A DNA stretch of 64,000 nucleotides from JANSWY01 sp965243755 (GTDB taxonomy: Bacteria > Bacteroidota > Bacteroidia > Cytophagales > Cyclobacteriaceae), in the NCBI GenBank assembly GCA_965243755.1, contig CBDEVW010000006.1:744001-808000 (forward strand), read 5' to 3'. Under the pieces are notes generated by a model that did not search any database, was not told the origin of the DNA, and saw nothing but the letters and a program-made list of their open reading frames with translations. Both the position numbers and the translations under genes were made by a program. Below are positions 14,985-23,281 of this stretch, piece after piece; positions within the stretch are counted from its first letter, which is position 1, and each line of letters opens with the position of its first letter.

Positions 14985-16232
14985 TTGAAGAGATATCATT
15001 TACAAGCAGGAGCACTTTCCTACACCCTGATGATCGGTATTCTGGTGACGCTGATACTATCCGGCATGATCCTGACGGCTTATTACTTCCGGTTGGAACG
15101 CATTACCTATCAGCAGCGGATTAAACTGGTGGAGAACTACCAGTCTGGATTGGAATTGGCGCTGGCGATCAAAAACCTGGATTACAATAAGCCAGAGACA
15201 ATTCAGCTGTTTGAAGGTGGGCCGGAAGCAATGCTTCTGAACCGGTACCCCTGGGGAGGTTGGGATGTATTTGACCTTACGGTTTTTCATCACGGAGACA
15301 CCTTGCGACGGGTATTTCAACGGGGAAATGTGCTGTCGGAAATGGGAAAAGCAGCTTTGTTTCTGGTGGATGAATTCAGGCCGGTCTCTGTTTCTGGAAC
15401 CACACGGCTCATTGGCACCTGTTACCTTCCAAAAGCTGGAATTCAAAGTGGTTTTGTTGGAATAGGTTATCAAAACGATCAATTGCTTTATGGAGAGAAA
15501 AGAGACAGTGACGATGAGTTGCCGGAACTGGATGATGATCGACTAGAAGTATTCGAAAACATTGCTGAGGGTAAATACAAAGAGTTTTTTGAAACCACAG
15601 CTCGTTTCGAACCTGGTTTCTCTATGACTAACTCATTTCGAAACGACACGCTGGTGACCATTTCAGGGTCCAGTATGATTATTTCTGATTCACTTGAGGG
15701 CAAGATCTGGGTTCATGCCACTAAGAGACTCTTTATCCATCGGGATGCCCACCTTGATAATGTGATCCTTTCAGCACCGGTCATAGAGTTGGACACAGGA
15801 TTCGTAGGAAGGGCCCAGATTTTTGCGACAGATTCTATTATTGTAAGAAAGGATGTTGAGCTGGTCTACCCCTCGTTTTTAGGAGTCTTTAATGATAAAC
15901 CACCAGCAGGAATACTGTTGTCTGAAGGTTCGGATATCCAGGGGCTTGTTGTTATTAATGGTGATAATGATGAATATAATCAGCGGGTCATTAAGCTGGA
16001 AAATACCGCCACCATTGAAGGAGCCGTCTATTGCAACGGATTTGTAGAATCCTATGGCAAGATAGCCGGGCACCTTACCACCAGGAAGTTTTTAGTGAGG
16101 ACGCTAACGGCCATATACGAAAACTACATATTCAATACCGAGATCAATGCTGATCACCTCAATCCTGGGTTTCTTACCAGCGATTTGTGGTTTTATGAGG
16201 AACAAAATCAAATAGTGCAATGGCTGGATTGA
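14985..16232 (+). CDS. GspK-like minor pseudopilin (candidate)
   Basis: 415 aa, starting at TTG 14985. This start gives a short basic leader (MKRYHLQA) followed by a hydrophobic helix, parallel to the leaders of the next two genes (KLKA and RMKA before the cleavage site). The mature helix begins GALSYTL and has Tyr where pseudopilins have Glu at position 5; known GspK tip pseudopilins also lack Glu5 and are large. The C-terminal half has a beta-helix-like pattern (SGSSMIISDSLEGKIWVHA and later VELDTG..., GLVVINGDN). It overlaps the next gene by 13 nt. The GspK assignment is inference; without Glu5 logic it would be just a membrane-anchored protein. Confidence 0.65.
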   Translation: MKRYHLQAGALSYTLMIGILVTLILSGMILTAYYFRLERITYQQRIKLVENYQSGLELALAIKNLDYNKPETIQLFEGGPEAMLLNRYPWGGWDVFDLTVFHHGDTLRRVFQRGNVLSEMGKAALFLVDEFRPVSVSGTTRLIGTCYLPKAGIQSGFVGIGYQNDQLLYGEKRDSDDELPELDDDRLEVFENIAEGKYKEFFETTARFEPGFSMTNSFRNDTLVTISGSSMIISDSLEGKIWVHATKRLFIHRDAHLDNVILSAPVIELDTGFVGRAQIFATDSIIVRKDVELVYPSFLGVFNDKPPAGILLSEGSDIQGLVVINGDNDEYNQRVIKLENTATIEGAVYCNGFVESYGKIAGHLTTRKFLVRTLTAIYENYIFNTEINADHLNPGFLTSDLWFYEEQNQIVQWLD

Positions 16233-16570
16233 AACTCAAAGCATCATCACTGATAGAAGTTCTGGTGGCTATGGTGATCATCAGCATCATTTCCTCAATT
16301 GCCATCATGATCTATCTCAATACGCTTACTTCCCTGGAAAACTCCAAGCAATCGAATTTGGAGATGAAAATCAAATATCATGTCGAACAGGTGGCTCAGC
16401 AGAAAAACAATGAAGGCCTGTTCCTGATCGATGAGGAAGGAGACCGGATCAAGGTGGATGTTTATCCGCATGATGAAATAGAACATCTATGGATCATCAA
16501 GGGATCAGTTGCTGACAGCCTTGATTTTCAGCAAGCTAATTTTCAACGCCTGATGTACGCTATACCATGA
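16220..16570 (+). CDS. Prepilin-type minor pseudopilin
   Basis: 116 aa with a class III signal: leader MAGLKLKA, then SSLIEVLVAMVIISIISSIA with the conserved Glu at mature position 5. The soluble part is short. It belongs to a type II secretion/type IV pilus-like operon (14985-18151); it overlaps the gene before by 13 nt and the gene after by 4 nt (ATGA). A prepilin peptidase must be encoded elsewhere, as none is in the window. Confidence 0.85.
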   Translation: MAGLKLKASSLIEVLVAMVIISIISSIAIMIYLNTLTSLENSKQSNLEMKIKYHVEQVAQQKNNEGLFLIDEEGDRIKVDVYPHDEIEHLWIIKGSVADSLDFQQANFQRLMYAIP

Positions 16571-17034
16571 GAATGAAAGCTTTTACCCTGGTCGAACTCA
16601 TGGTCGTCATGATGCTCACCGCTTTACTGATCCTGCTGGCGGGAGGAATATTTTACTATCTCTCGCAATATAGTGCCCAGATTATGCACAAAGCACTTCC
16701 CGTCAATGAACTTTCCAGGATCCACTATTTGCTGGAGAACGATGTGGCACTTTCAGATAAGGTGGAGTTTAATGGAGATACCCTCAAATTCATGAGCGAC
16801 AGACCAATAAGCTATGTGTTGATGGATTCTGTAATGTTAAGAATTCAGAGCCCAATGATTGATACGTTCTCAATCAAAGCTCAATTAAAAGAAATAGAAC
16901 TAACGGATGGGGCGGTTACTTCCTGCAATTTGGAATACCGTGACCACTACAACAGGCTGGGTAATATCCTGCTGACAAAGACTTATTCTTCAGCACAACT
17001 CCTTAAATTTGCGAATACCGATGAACCTGAGTGA
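16567..17034 (+). CDS. Prepilin-type pseudopilin (GspJ-like)
   Basis: 155 aa. The leader MRMKA is followed by FTLVELMVVMMLTALLILLA, a textbook N-methylation/cleavage helix with Glu5. The C-terminal domain is of minor-pseudopilin size (GspH/I/J class); which one cannot be decided by eye. It overlaps the previous gene by ATGA and the following GspF gene by 14 nt. Confidence 0.85.
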   Translation: MRMKAFTLVELMVVMMLTALLILLAGGIFYYLSQYSAQIMHKALPVNELSRIHYLLENDVALSDKVEFNGDTLKFMSDRPISYVLMDSVMLRIQSPMIDTFSIKAQLKEIELTDGAVTSCNLEYRDHYNRLGNILLTKTYSSAQLLKFANTDEPE

Positions 17035-18151
17035 TTTAGCAAGTAATACATCGTCCCCTGGTAAAAGCAAGAAGGAAGAATCCATCTGGAACAAAGACAT
17101 TTCTCTTACCGGAAACAAAATCAGTGACAAAGAGAAATCCTATGTCTATCACCAACTGTTCAACCTCATTGATTCAGGTATTGATATACGGTATGCATTT
17201 GAAATTCTTGAGAATCAAATTAAATCTGCCAAAACCAGGCAAAAGATAGCGGATATTCATGAGGAGGTCGTGAAAGGAAAATCACTGTCCCGTGCGATGG
17301 AAGAAAGTAGTTTTTTCACCAATTATGAATTTTACAGTATACGTATTGGAGAGGAGACCGGGAAATTAAGTAATGTGCTCCAGCAACTGTATGAATATTA
17401 TGAAGAGAAACTGGCACAAAGAAGGCAATTGATGAATGCGCTTTCCTATCCGATACTGATTTTGTTTTCTTCTGTTGGGGCCGTGGCATTTATGATGTTT
17501 TTTATCATTCCTATGTTCGAACAGGTGTTTGCCAGGTTTGGAAGTGATCTGCCATGGATTACAAAAGTGATCATTGATTTTTCGAAGTTTATTAACCGTT
17601 ACTTCTGGCTAATTTTATTTGTGATAGCCGGACTCATCGGCCTCAATGTTTATTTCTCCAGCAACCCCAAACTGAAAATAATTAAAGAACGGGTTATTCT
17701 TGCTATTCCTGTTTTTGGCGAAATCTACCGAAGCATCTACCTGGCCAGATTCTGTACCAGTATGGCTTTATTGGTGGGCTCTGATGTGCCTATCATGAAT
17801 GCACTGGATATGGTGAAAAATATGATCAATTTCAGAAGCCTGGAAATACCCATCAGTCATATCCGGGACCAGATCATCAAGGGAAAATCATTAAACAGTA
17901 CCCTGGCACGCTACAAGATATTTGACCATGAAATGATTGCCCTGATCAAAGTAGGTGAGGAGGTCAATAAGCTTGGGGAGTTTTTTGATAAGCTTTCCAG
18001 GAATTATTCCGACAGTGTAAAACACAAGACGGGACTCATGGGGACCGTTGTAGAGCCCGTGATGATCATTTTTTTAGGATTGATAGTAGGTGTTATTCTA
18101 ATCGCCATGTACCTCCCGATGTTTGAATTGTCCTCAAATATCGGACTTTAA
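17021..18151 (+). CDS. Type II secretion/type IV pilus inner-membrane platform protein GspF
   Basis: 376 aa from ATG 17021; an in-frame TTG at 17009 is possible but less likely. It has two T2SSF domains (about residues 35-160 and 240-370), three long hydrophobic helices (around 130-160, 180-205 and 345-370), and typical motifs (SLSRAMEES, IRIGEETGKLSNVLQQLYEYYEEK, IKVGEEVNKLGEFFDKL). GspF/PilC forms the membrane platform contacted by the assembly ATPase. The ATPase (GspE) and secretin are not in this window. Confidence 0.93.
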   Translation: MNLSDLASNTSSPGKSKKEESIWNKDISLTGNKISDKEKSYVYHQLFNLIDSGIDIRYAFEILENQIKSAKTRQKIADIHEEVVKGKSLSRAMEESSFFTNYEFYSIRIGEETGKLSNVLQQLYEYYEEKLAQRRQLMNALSYPILILFSSVGAVAFMMFFIIPMFEQVFARFGSDLPWITKVIIDFSKFINRYFWLILFVIAGLIGLNVYFSSNPKLKIIKERVILAIPVFGEIYRSIYLARFCTSMALLVGSDVPIMNALDMVKNMINFRSLEIPISHIRDQIIKGKSLNSTLARYKIFDHEMIALIKVGEEVNKLGEFFDKLSRNYSDSVKHKTGLMGTVVEPVMIIFLGLIVGVILIAMYLPMFELSSNIGL

Positions 18152-18415
18152 TCTTTCCATTCGATCACTGAAATATACCATTCGTCAGTCAGTAGTGGTG
18201 CTTGGTTCATTGTAGAATTTTCGCATTGATTTATTCTTAATATTTGAATTAGAACACATTAACAACCTTACTGCACTTTTATGTGACTAAAACTACTATG
18301 CTAGCTGTCTTTACTATTGCTCGAACACCTTGTTCATCAGGATCTAAATCAAATCTAAACTTCACCATCATAATCTCCGGGAAACACGATTCCGGAGATT
18401 GTTTTTTTAACCAGG
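18152..18415 (+). other. Intergenic region with a lone terminator
   Basis: The 264-bp AT-rich gap has no credible ORF. A strong plus-strand terminator sits 220 bp after the gspF stop, so either the operon has a long 3' UTR or a small RNA is made here. Confidence 0.5.
18372..18408 (+). terminator. Rho-independent terminator
   Basis: AATCTCCGG(gaaacacgatt)CCGGAGATT followed by GTTTTTTT. The strand orientation fits the pseudopilin/gspF operon or a small transcript before it, not the minus-strand SDR gene. Confidence 0.8.
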
Positions 18416-19225
18416 TTAAAGCGCTTCCAGAGGGGTTTGGTATTTGAAGGAATAACCAAGCTCAATTAATTTTTGACTCGAAACCAATTTGAAATCACGC
18501 TGATCTTCGGAAAATGCAGGAGGCTGATGGCCTAACTTAAGTGAAGCAGCGGTGTAAAAGGTTTTTTTATCAGGATGCAACGGACTGCAGGCATTGTAAA
18601 TACCTGAAAGCACTTTGTGTTGGATCATAAAATCGATCACGCCAATACAATCATCCAGATGGATCATGTTGACGGGGTTTGTCCCGCCAGAAACTTCAGT
18701 TTTGTTTCTAAGGAACCTGCCAGGTTCACGGTCAGGCCCGAATAACCCGCCGAACCTGATCACCACAGTATTTAATCTGCTCTTTGTGAAAACCTCTTCC
18801 AACTCAAGTAAGATGGCTTTGGAGCGGGGAGTTTCAATGTAGGCTGCATCTTCTTCACTGACTTCTTTGTTAGTATTCGGATATACGGACGTTGAGCTAA
18901 CAAATATGATTTGTATATGCCGAGTTTCGGCGAGAATAAAATCTCTCAACGCCACCAGTTGTGCTTTAAGGTCTTTTTGTTGATTGCTGGGAGGGACGGC
19001 AATTATTAAGGTGTCAATAGCAAGAAAACTAGTGATGGCTTTCTTATCAATACTTGCCAGGTTGATTCTGTACGGGTTAATGCCTTCCTTTCTGATTCGT
19101 GTGAACTTGCCTACAGTAGTAGTGCTACCATTGACGTGATATCCTTTGTTCACCAGATGAGCACCAAGTGGAAGCCCCAGCCATCCACAACCGATGATGC
19201 CAATCTTTTTTTCCTGTATTTCCAT
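18416..19225 (-). CDS. SDR/NAD(P)-binding epimerase-like protein (YeeZ-like)
   Basis: 269 aa, one Rossmann fold. The N-terminal IGIIGCGWLGLPLGAHLVNKG is a GxGxxG dinucleotide-binding loop. FVSSTSVYPN supplies the Ser/Tyr area of extended SDRs, but without the classical YxxxK, as in YeeZ-type atypical SDRs. FGGLFGPDREPGRFL and NMIHLDDCIGVI match the atypical family. The substrate is unknown. The gene appears to be monocistronic. Confidence 0.85.
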   Translation of the reverse strand: MEIQEKKIGIIGCGWLGLPLGAHLVNKGYHVNGSTTTVGKFTRIRKEGINPYRINLASIDKKAITSFLAIDTLIIAVPPSNQQKDLKAQLVALRDFILAETRHIQIIFVSSTSVYPNTNKEVSEEDAAYIETPRSKAILLELEEVFTKSRLNTVVIRFGGLFGPDREPGRFLRNKTEVSGGTNPVNMIHLDDCIGVIDFMIQHKVLSGIYNACSPLHPDKKTFYTAASLKLGHQPPAFSEDQRDFKLVSSQKLIELGYSFKYQTPLEAL

Positions 19226-19326
19226 TTACCTCAAACATAGCCGGATATTTTAATATTTGTTTATCTTTTGCTTATTATGAATGGTGAAAAGAGATAGTAT
19301 TTAAATGGTCATTATTAACCGAATTA

Positions 19327-19350
19327 AGTCGCTTGCGACCACAAGCGACT
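19327..19350. other. Hairpin downstream of the 19363 gene
   Basis: AGTCGCTT(gcgaccac)AAGCGACT without a T-run. It could be a factor-dependent terminator or RNA-stabilising hairpin. Confidence 0.4.
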
Positions 19351-19362
19351 GAAATGATATGG

Positions 19363-20259
19363 CTAATTTGACCGATCAAAAAATTTCATTCTACTTGTGA
19401 AAGTGAAAGATATATCATAAGATTCTTCAAACTGCTGGATTTTCCTATTGAAGTGAACAACTTTAAGTTCAGCACGTAAGGTGTAAATTGCTTGTCTGGA
19501 AGTAACTGAAATTTTTCCATCGGTTACGATGAAAAGTTTGTCGTGTTCCAAATCGTCAAAGGTTTCGAAGATCTGCTTATTGCCATTTCCATCCAAATAA
19601 ATATAGCCATCTCTAAAAAAATTCTGACCTTCCAAATCAATAGATGAAACATCATTGGCGAATAAATACGTTCCATCTTTGAAGTGATTTCCAGGTGAAT
19701 GCAAGTTTAAAGATAAAAGGATTTGTTGCTCCTCAGTATCATGATTAAAGTTTTCACTCAAGGTCCATTCTCCATCGGTAAGATAAAAACTGGTCAAATA
19801 ATGGAGTTCGTATTCACCGTAATCGATGAATACACCATCATTGAAATAAAAGCTATCTTCTAACAATATTAATGGATCATTTTTTGACACCATTAGATCG
19901 ATGTATGCTGTCTCTGTGTTGTAACCATCGTCAACTTTCACAACTAGTGTATAAGGATTCGACCTGTTAAAATCTAATATGCCAATATCGGTAATAGCAA
20001 TTTCCCCTGAACTTCTGTTTACACCGAAGGCCTCATTGTCATTTCTTGAGATAATATCAAATAATAAGTTGTCGCCATCCTCGTCAGAGGCCATAATAAA
20101 ACCAAGAGACATACCTATATCTGCAGTCTCAGGTACAATAAAGTCTTGGTCATTGATTGTAGGCGGATTATTTTCGATTTCATCTTCTTTACAGGAGCCA
20201 AGGTAGATGATGCATGTAAGGGCAATAATGGTTTTGATAAATATTGAACGCTTAGTCAT
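19363..20259 (-). CDS. Cadherin-like domain lipoprotein (paralogue 2)
   Basis: 298 aa. A lipoprotein signal (IIYLGSC, Cys23) is followed by one cadherin-type repeat (about 33-130, beginning PPTINDQDFIVPETA, with ASDEDGDNL) and the same roughly 170-aa C-terminal domain as the protein at 13575 (FIDYGEYELHYLTSFYLTDG; ISVTSRQAIYTL; SYDISFTFTSRMKF). Compared with that paralogue it lacks one cadherin repeat. The shared C-terminal domain and shared upstream TTGTCTTATGT motif point to duplication and common regulation. Confidence 0.8.
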   Translation of the reverse strand: MTKRSIFIKTIIALTCIIYLGSCKEDEIENNPPTINDQDFIVPETADIGMSLGFIMASDEDGDNLLFDIISRNDNEAFGVNRSSGEIAITDIGILDFNRSNPYTLVVKVDDGYNTETAYIDLMVSKNDPLILLEDSFYFNDGVFIDYGEYELHYLTSFYLTDGEWTLSENFNHDTEEQQILLSLNLHSPGNHFKDGTYLFANDVSSIDLEGQNFFRDGYIYLDGNGNKQIFETFDDLEHDKLFIVTDGKISVTSRQAIYTLRAELKVVHFNRKIQQFEESYDISFTFTSRMKFFDRSN

Positions 20260-20394
20260 AGTGTTACTGTGTTTTTTGTGAATTTTTTATGGCTGCATAG
20301 CTGACAAACGCAGTGCCAACTAAGCTTAGTTAGCAAATGGTACGCTGTAATATTGTCTTATGTATATTTTTTCATTTTAGGTTGATTAATCAGG

Positions 20395-20571
20395 ATGCGG
20401 AAGGATGAAGATATCACTCTGGTAAAAAACAATCTGAAAGCACTTGAAAGATGGTTGGGTCTTTTTAGTTCCGATCAATTTGGTAAGTGCTCCAAATGTG
20501 GGAGTGAAATAAACATCAACAGGTTATTATTAATGCCTGCGAGTACCCGGTGTATCAACTGTGCTCGGTAA
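20395..20571 (+). CDS. Mini DksA/TraR-type zinc finger protein
   Basis: A 58-aa ORF from ATG 20395 to TAA 20571. The C-terminal half reads CSKCGSEININRLLLMPAST and ends RCINCAR, giving the C-x2-C-x17-C-x2-C finger with the 'RL..P....C..C' pattern of DksA/TraR proteins. The N-terminal half (about 30 residues) is too short for the DksA coiled coil, so it is closer to the small TraR-like class. DksA/TraR proteins bind the RNA polymerase secondary channel; whether this one does is inference. AGG lies just upstream of the start. Confidence 0.75.
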   Translation: MRKDEDITLVKNNLKALERWLGLFSSDQFGKCSKCGSEININRLLLMPASTRCINCAR

Positions 20572-20611
20572 TACAATTTGAGGGTATTTTGCTAGTACCA
20601 TATACACACAT

Positions 20612-21184
20612 ATGAAATATTTTATAGTCAGTTTAATCTGCCTCCTTACTAATAATCAATTATTAGCTCAACTTGAGAAAAAAGAAACGCTGCATGAGAA
20701 TGGACAGATAAAAAGGAGCGGTTCCACATTGAATGGAGAGTTGCATGGAGAATGGAAAGTATTCAGAACTGATGGCACACTAAATAAAACAGCCAACTTC
20801 ATTGAGGGAGTGCAGGAGGGCAGAGCTGCATGGTATTATGCATCTGGTAAATTGAAACGAGAGGGCAATTATACCAAAGGAAAGAAGTCGGGGGTATGGA
20901 AGGCATTTAATGAGTCTGGTGCAATTACCAGTACCGGTGAGTACCTTGAGGGTGCGAAACATGGGGAATGGATCCACTATTGGTCAGACAGTACATTGGT
21001 AAAAAAATGCTTTTACATTAATGGATTGGAGGAAGGTGAATTCCTTTATTATTTCCATGACGGGCAGTTAGAGCGAAAGGAATACTACAAAAACGGCAAG
21101 AGAGAAGGCGAATGGGTCTATTATTATTCTGGCGGAACGGTTAAAAAGAAAGAAAGATACCAGAATGGACAACTACTAGATTAG
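20612..21184 (+). CDS. Exported YwqK/MORN-repeat protein
   Basis: 190 aa. A signal peptide (MKYFIVSLICLLTNNQLLA) is followed by about seven MORN-type repeats running through the whole protein, for example GSTLNGELHGEWKVFRTDG, GNYTKGKKSGVWKAFNESG and YYKNGKREGEWVYYYSGG. It is related to YwqK-family antitoxins by repeat type only. Its 3' end abuts the tRNA-derived array on the opposite strand. Confidence 0.88.
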   Translation: MKYFIVSLICLLTNNQLLAQLEKKETLHENGQIKRSGSTLNGELHGEWKVFRTDGTLNKTANFIEGVQEGRAAWYYASGKLKREGNYTKGKKSGVWKAFNESGAITSTGEYLEGAKHGEWIHYWSDSTLVKKCFYINGLEEGEFLYYFHDGQLERKEYYKNGKREGEWVYYYSGGTVKKKERYQNGQLLD

Positions 21185-21214
21185 CGGTGAGCAGTATGAC
21201 CACTTTCTAATATA

Positions 21215-22031
21215 CATCGACCCCAGCGACCTTCCCAATAGCTTTTTGAAACATCATAATTGGCTGAACGACAATACAAAAAAGTGCAAAAAAAAAGCCC
21301 TGATTTCTCAGAGCTTTTTGCGGTATGGATCGAGTCGCGTAGACCGGGGCGCGTAGCTGGGATTCGACCCCAGCGACCTTCCCAATATCTTTCGAAATAT
21401 GATAATTGGCTGAACGACAATACAAAAAAGAGCAAAAAAAAGCCCTGATTTCTCAGAGCTTTTTGCGGTATGGATCGAGTCGCGTAGACCGGGGCGCGTA
21501 GCTGGGATTCGACCCCAGCGACCTTCCCAATATCTTTCGAAACATCATAATAATTGGCTGAACGACAACACAAAAAAGTGCAAAAAAAAAGCCCTGATTT
21601 CTCAGAGCTTTTTGCGGTATGGACCGGGGCGCGTAGCTGGGATTCGACCCCAGCGACCTTCCCAATATCTTTCGAATTATCATAATAATTGGCTGAACGA
21701 CAATACAAAAAAGTGCAAAAAAAAGCCCTGATTTCTCAGAGCTTTTTGCGGTATGGACCGGGTCGCGTAGACCGGGGCGCGTAGCTGGGATTCGACCCCA
21801 GCGACCTTCCCAATTCTTTCGAATCATCATAATAATTGGCTGAACGACAATACAAAAAAGTGCAAAAAAAAAGCCCTGATTTCTCAGAGCTTTTTGCGGT
21901 ATGGACCGGGGCGCGTAGCTGGGATTCGACCCCAGCGACCTTCCCAATATCTTTCGAATTATCATAATAATTGGCTGAACGACAATACAAAAAAGTGCAA
22001 AAAAAAAGCCCTGATTTCTCAGAGCTTTTTG
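21215..22031 (-). repeat. Tandem array of tRNA-Asp terminator plus pseudo T-arm units
   Basis: Read on the minus strand, downstream of tRNA-Asp, the unit is: terminator hairpin with T-run, a spacer containing TTCAGCCAATTA, a pseudo T-arm (CTGGG-GTCGAAT-CCCAG), one or two 14-nt CTACGCGNCCCGGT-type motifs, then CCATACCGC, the tRNA 3' end sequence. The six terminator copies start (plus-strand GCCC) at 21297, 21442, 21591, 21725, 21873 and 22008, giving spacings of 145, 149, 134, 148 and 135 nt. Short and long units differ by one 14-nt motif. Open frames across the array on both strands are by-products. Confidence 0.92.
21999..22030 (-). terminator. Terminator of the tRNA-Asp gene
   Basis: On the minus strand AGCTCTGA(gaaa)TCAGGGCT is followed by a run of T. 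It begins right after the tRNA 3' end and is the parent copy of the terminators in the array. Confidence 0.85.
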
Positions 22032-22105
22032 CGGTATGGACGGGATTCGAACCCGCGACCTCCTGCGTGACAGGCAGGCATTCTAACCAGCTGAACTACC
22101 ACACC
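22032..22105 (-). tRNA. tRNA-Asp (GTC)
   Basis: On the minus strand the sequence starts GGTGTGG and ends CCATACC plus discriminator G; the seven acceptor pairs hold with one G-U. The D-arm (TAGTTCAGCTGGTTAGAA), anticodon loop CTGTCAC with GTC, and T-loop GGTTCGAAC are all present. CCA is not encoded. Confidence 0.95.
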
Positions 22106-22300
22106 GTACTTTCAATAATAACGCCTTTTCAGTGCGTTTACCCTTGTGCGTTTCTCAAAGGTGATGCAAAAGTATGTGGTTGGTTTTTCATATGCAATAG
22201 TTATGTGGAAATTATTTTAAAGTTTTTTCTTTATAAATTTAAGCAGGCAGGAAAGGCGATTTAACAGTTGCCAATCTCTTTTCTAACATCAAAATATTGA

Positions 22301-22308
22301 TAACTTTG
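22301..22308 (+). promoter_or_regulatory. Bacteroidota -7 promoter element for accA
   Basis: TAACTTTG matches the TAnnTTTG consensus of the Bacteroidota primary sigma factor and lies 24 nt before the accA start. The -33 region is weak (T-rich CTTTTCT around 22278). Confidence 0.6.
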
Positions 22309-22331
22309 CCCCGTCAAATTGAAAAGATTAT

Positions 22332-23279
22332 ATGCTATTGGAGTTTGAAAAACCCATCGCTGAGTTGGAAGAAAAATTGGCTGATATGAAAAAACTAGCC
22401 AAAGAGAGCGATGTAGACGTGACTGAAGCTGTAGATAAGTTGGAGAAAAAGATCCTGCAGCTCAAAAAAGAAACATTCAGCAACTTGACCAGATGGCAGA
22501 GAGTACAGCTCTCCCGTCACCCTGAAAGACCTTATACCCTTGACTATATATATGACCTGTGTGAAGACTTTGTGGAGCTTCATGGAGACAGGGCGGTTAA
22601 AGATGATAAGGCCATGGTGGGTGGTTTTGGTGACCTGGATGGCGAAACAATCATGTTTATCGGACAGCAAAAGGGTAGAAATACCAAACAGCGCCAGATC
22701 AGAAACTTTGGGATGGCGAATCCTGATGGCTACAGGAAGGCACTTCGCCTGATGAAGCTGGCTGAGAAATTCAATAAACCTATCGTTACTTTAATTGACA
22801 CTCCAGGTGCATTTCCAGGTTTGGAAGCTGAAGAGAGGGGACAAGGTGAAGCGATCGCCAGAAACCTCAAAGAAATGTTCATGCTGAAAGTACCTGTGAT
22901 CTGTATCATCATTGGTGAGGGAGCATCTGGTGGTGCGCTTGGTATTGCCATAGGAGACAGGGTATTGATGATGGAAAATACCTGGTATTCAGTGATTTCT
23001 CCTGAATCATGTTCTTCTATTTTATGGAGAAGCTGGGATTACAAGGAGCAGGCTGCTGAGGCACTCAAACTTACTGCCACTGATATGTTGCAGCACAAAC
23101 TCATCGATGGTATCATCAAAGAACCGCTTGGTGGTGCACACAACGACATGAAAGCAGCTTCTGAAGAACTCAAAAAAGAAATCAAAAAACATTTAAAAGC
23201 ACTAAAGAAACTATCCTCTGAAGAAAGAATCTCAGAAAGAATTGAAAAATTCTCTGCGATGGGGGTGTTTTCTGAGTAA
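22332..23279 (+). CDS. accA: Acetyl-CoA carboxylase carboxyltransferase subunit alpha
   Basis: 315 aa, the usual AccA length. A helical N-terminus is followed by a crotonase-type carboxyltransferase core with ELHGDRAVKDDKAMVGGFG, GQQKGRNTKQRQIRNFGMA, LIDTPGAFPGLEAEERGQGE and IIGEGASGGALGIA. Together with AccD it moves the carboxyl group from biotin to acetyl-CoA, making malonyl-CoA for fatty acid synthesis. The next gene starts 3 nt after the stop, so the promoter at 22301 probably drives a lipid-related operon of accA, the patatin and the acyltransferase. Confidence 0.97.
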   Translation: MLLEFEKPIAELEEKLADMKKLAKESDVDVTEAVDKLEKKILQLKKETFSNLTRWQRVQLSRHPERPYTLDYIYDLCEDFVELHGDRAVKDDKAMVGGFGDLDGETIMFIGQQKGRNTKQRQIRNFGMANPDGYRKALRLMKLAEKFNKPIVTLIDTPGAFPGLEAEERGQGEAIARNLKEMFMLKVPVICIIIGEGASGGALGIAIGDRVLMMENTWYSVISPESCSSILWRSWDYKEQAAEALKLTATDMLQHKLIDGIIKEPLGGAHNDMKAASEELKKEIKKHLKALKKLSSEERISERIEKFSAMGVFSE

Positions 23280-23281
23280 TT

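Noticed and set aside
21181..22264. Several ORFs on both strands (62-175 aa) with repeated CRSANYYD or KVAGVESQL words
   Set aside because: They are translations of the tRNA-Asp terminator array; the units are of non-triplet length and frames switch between units.
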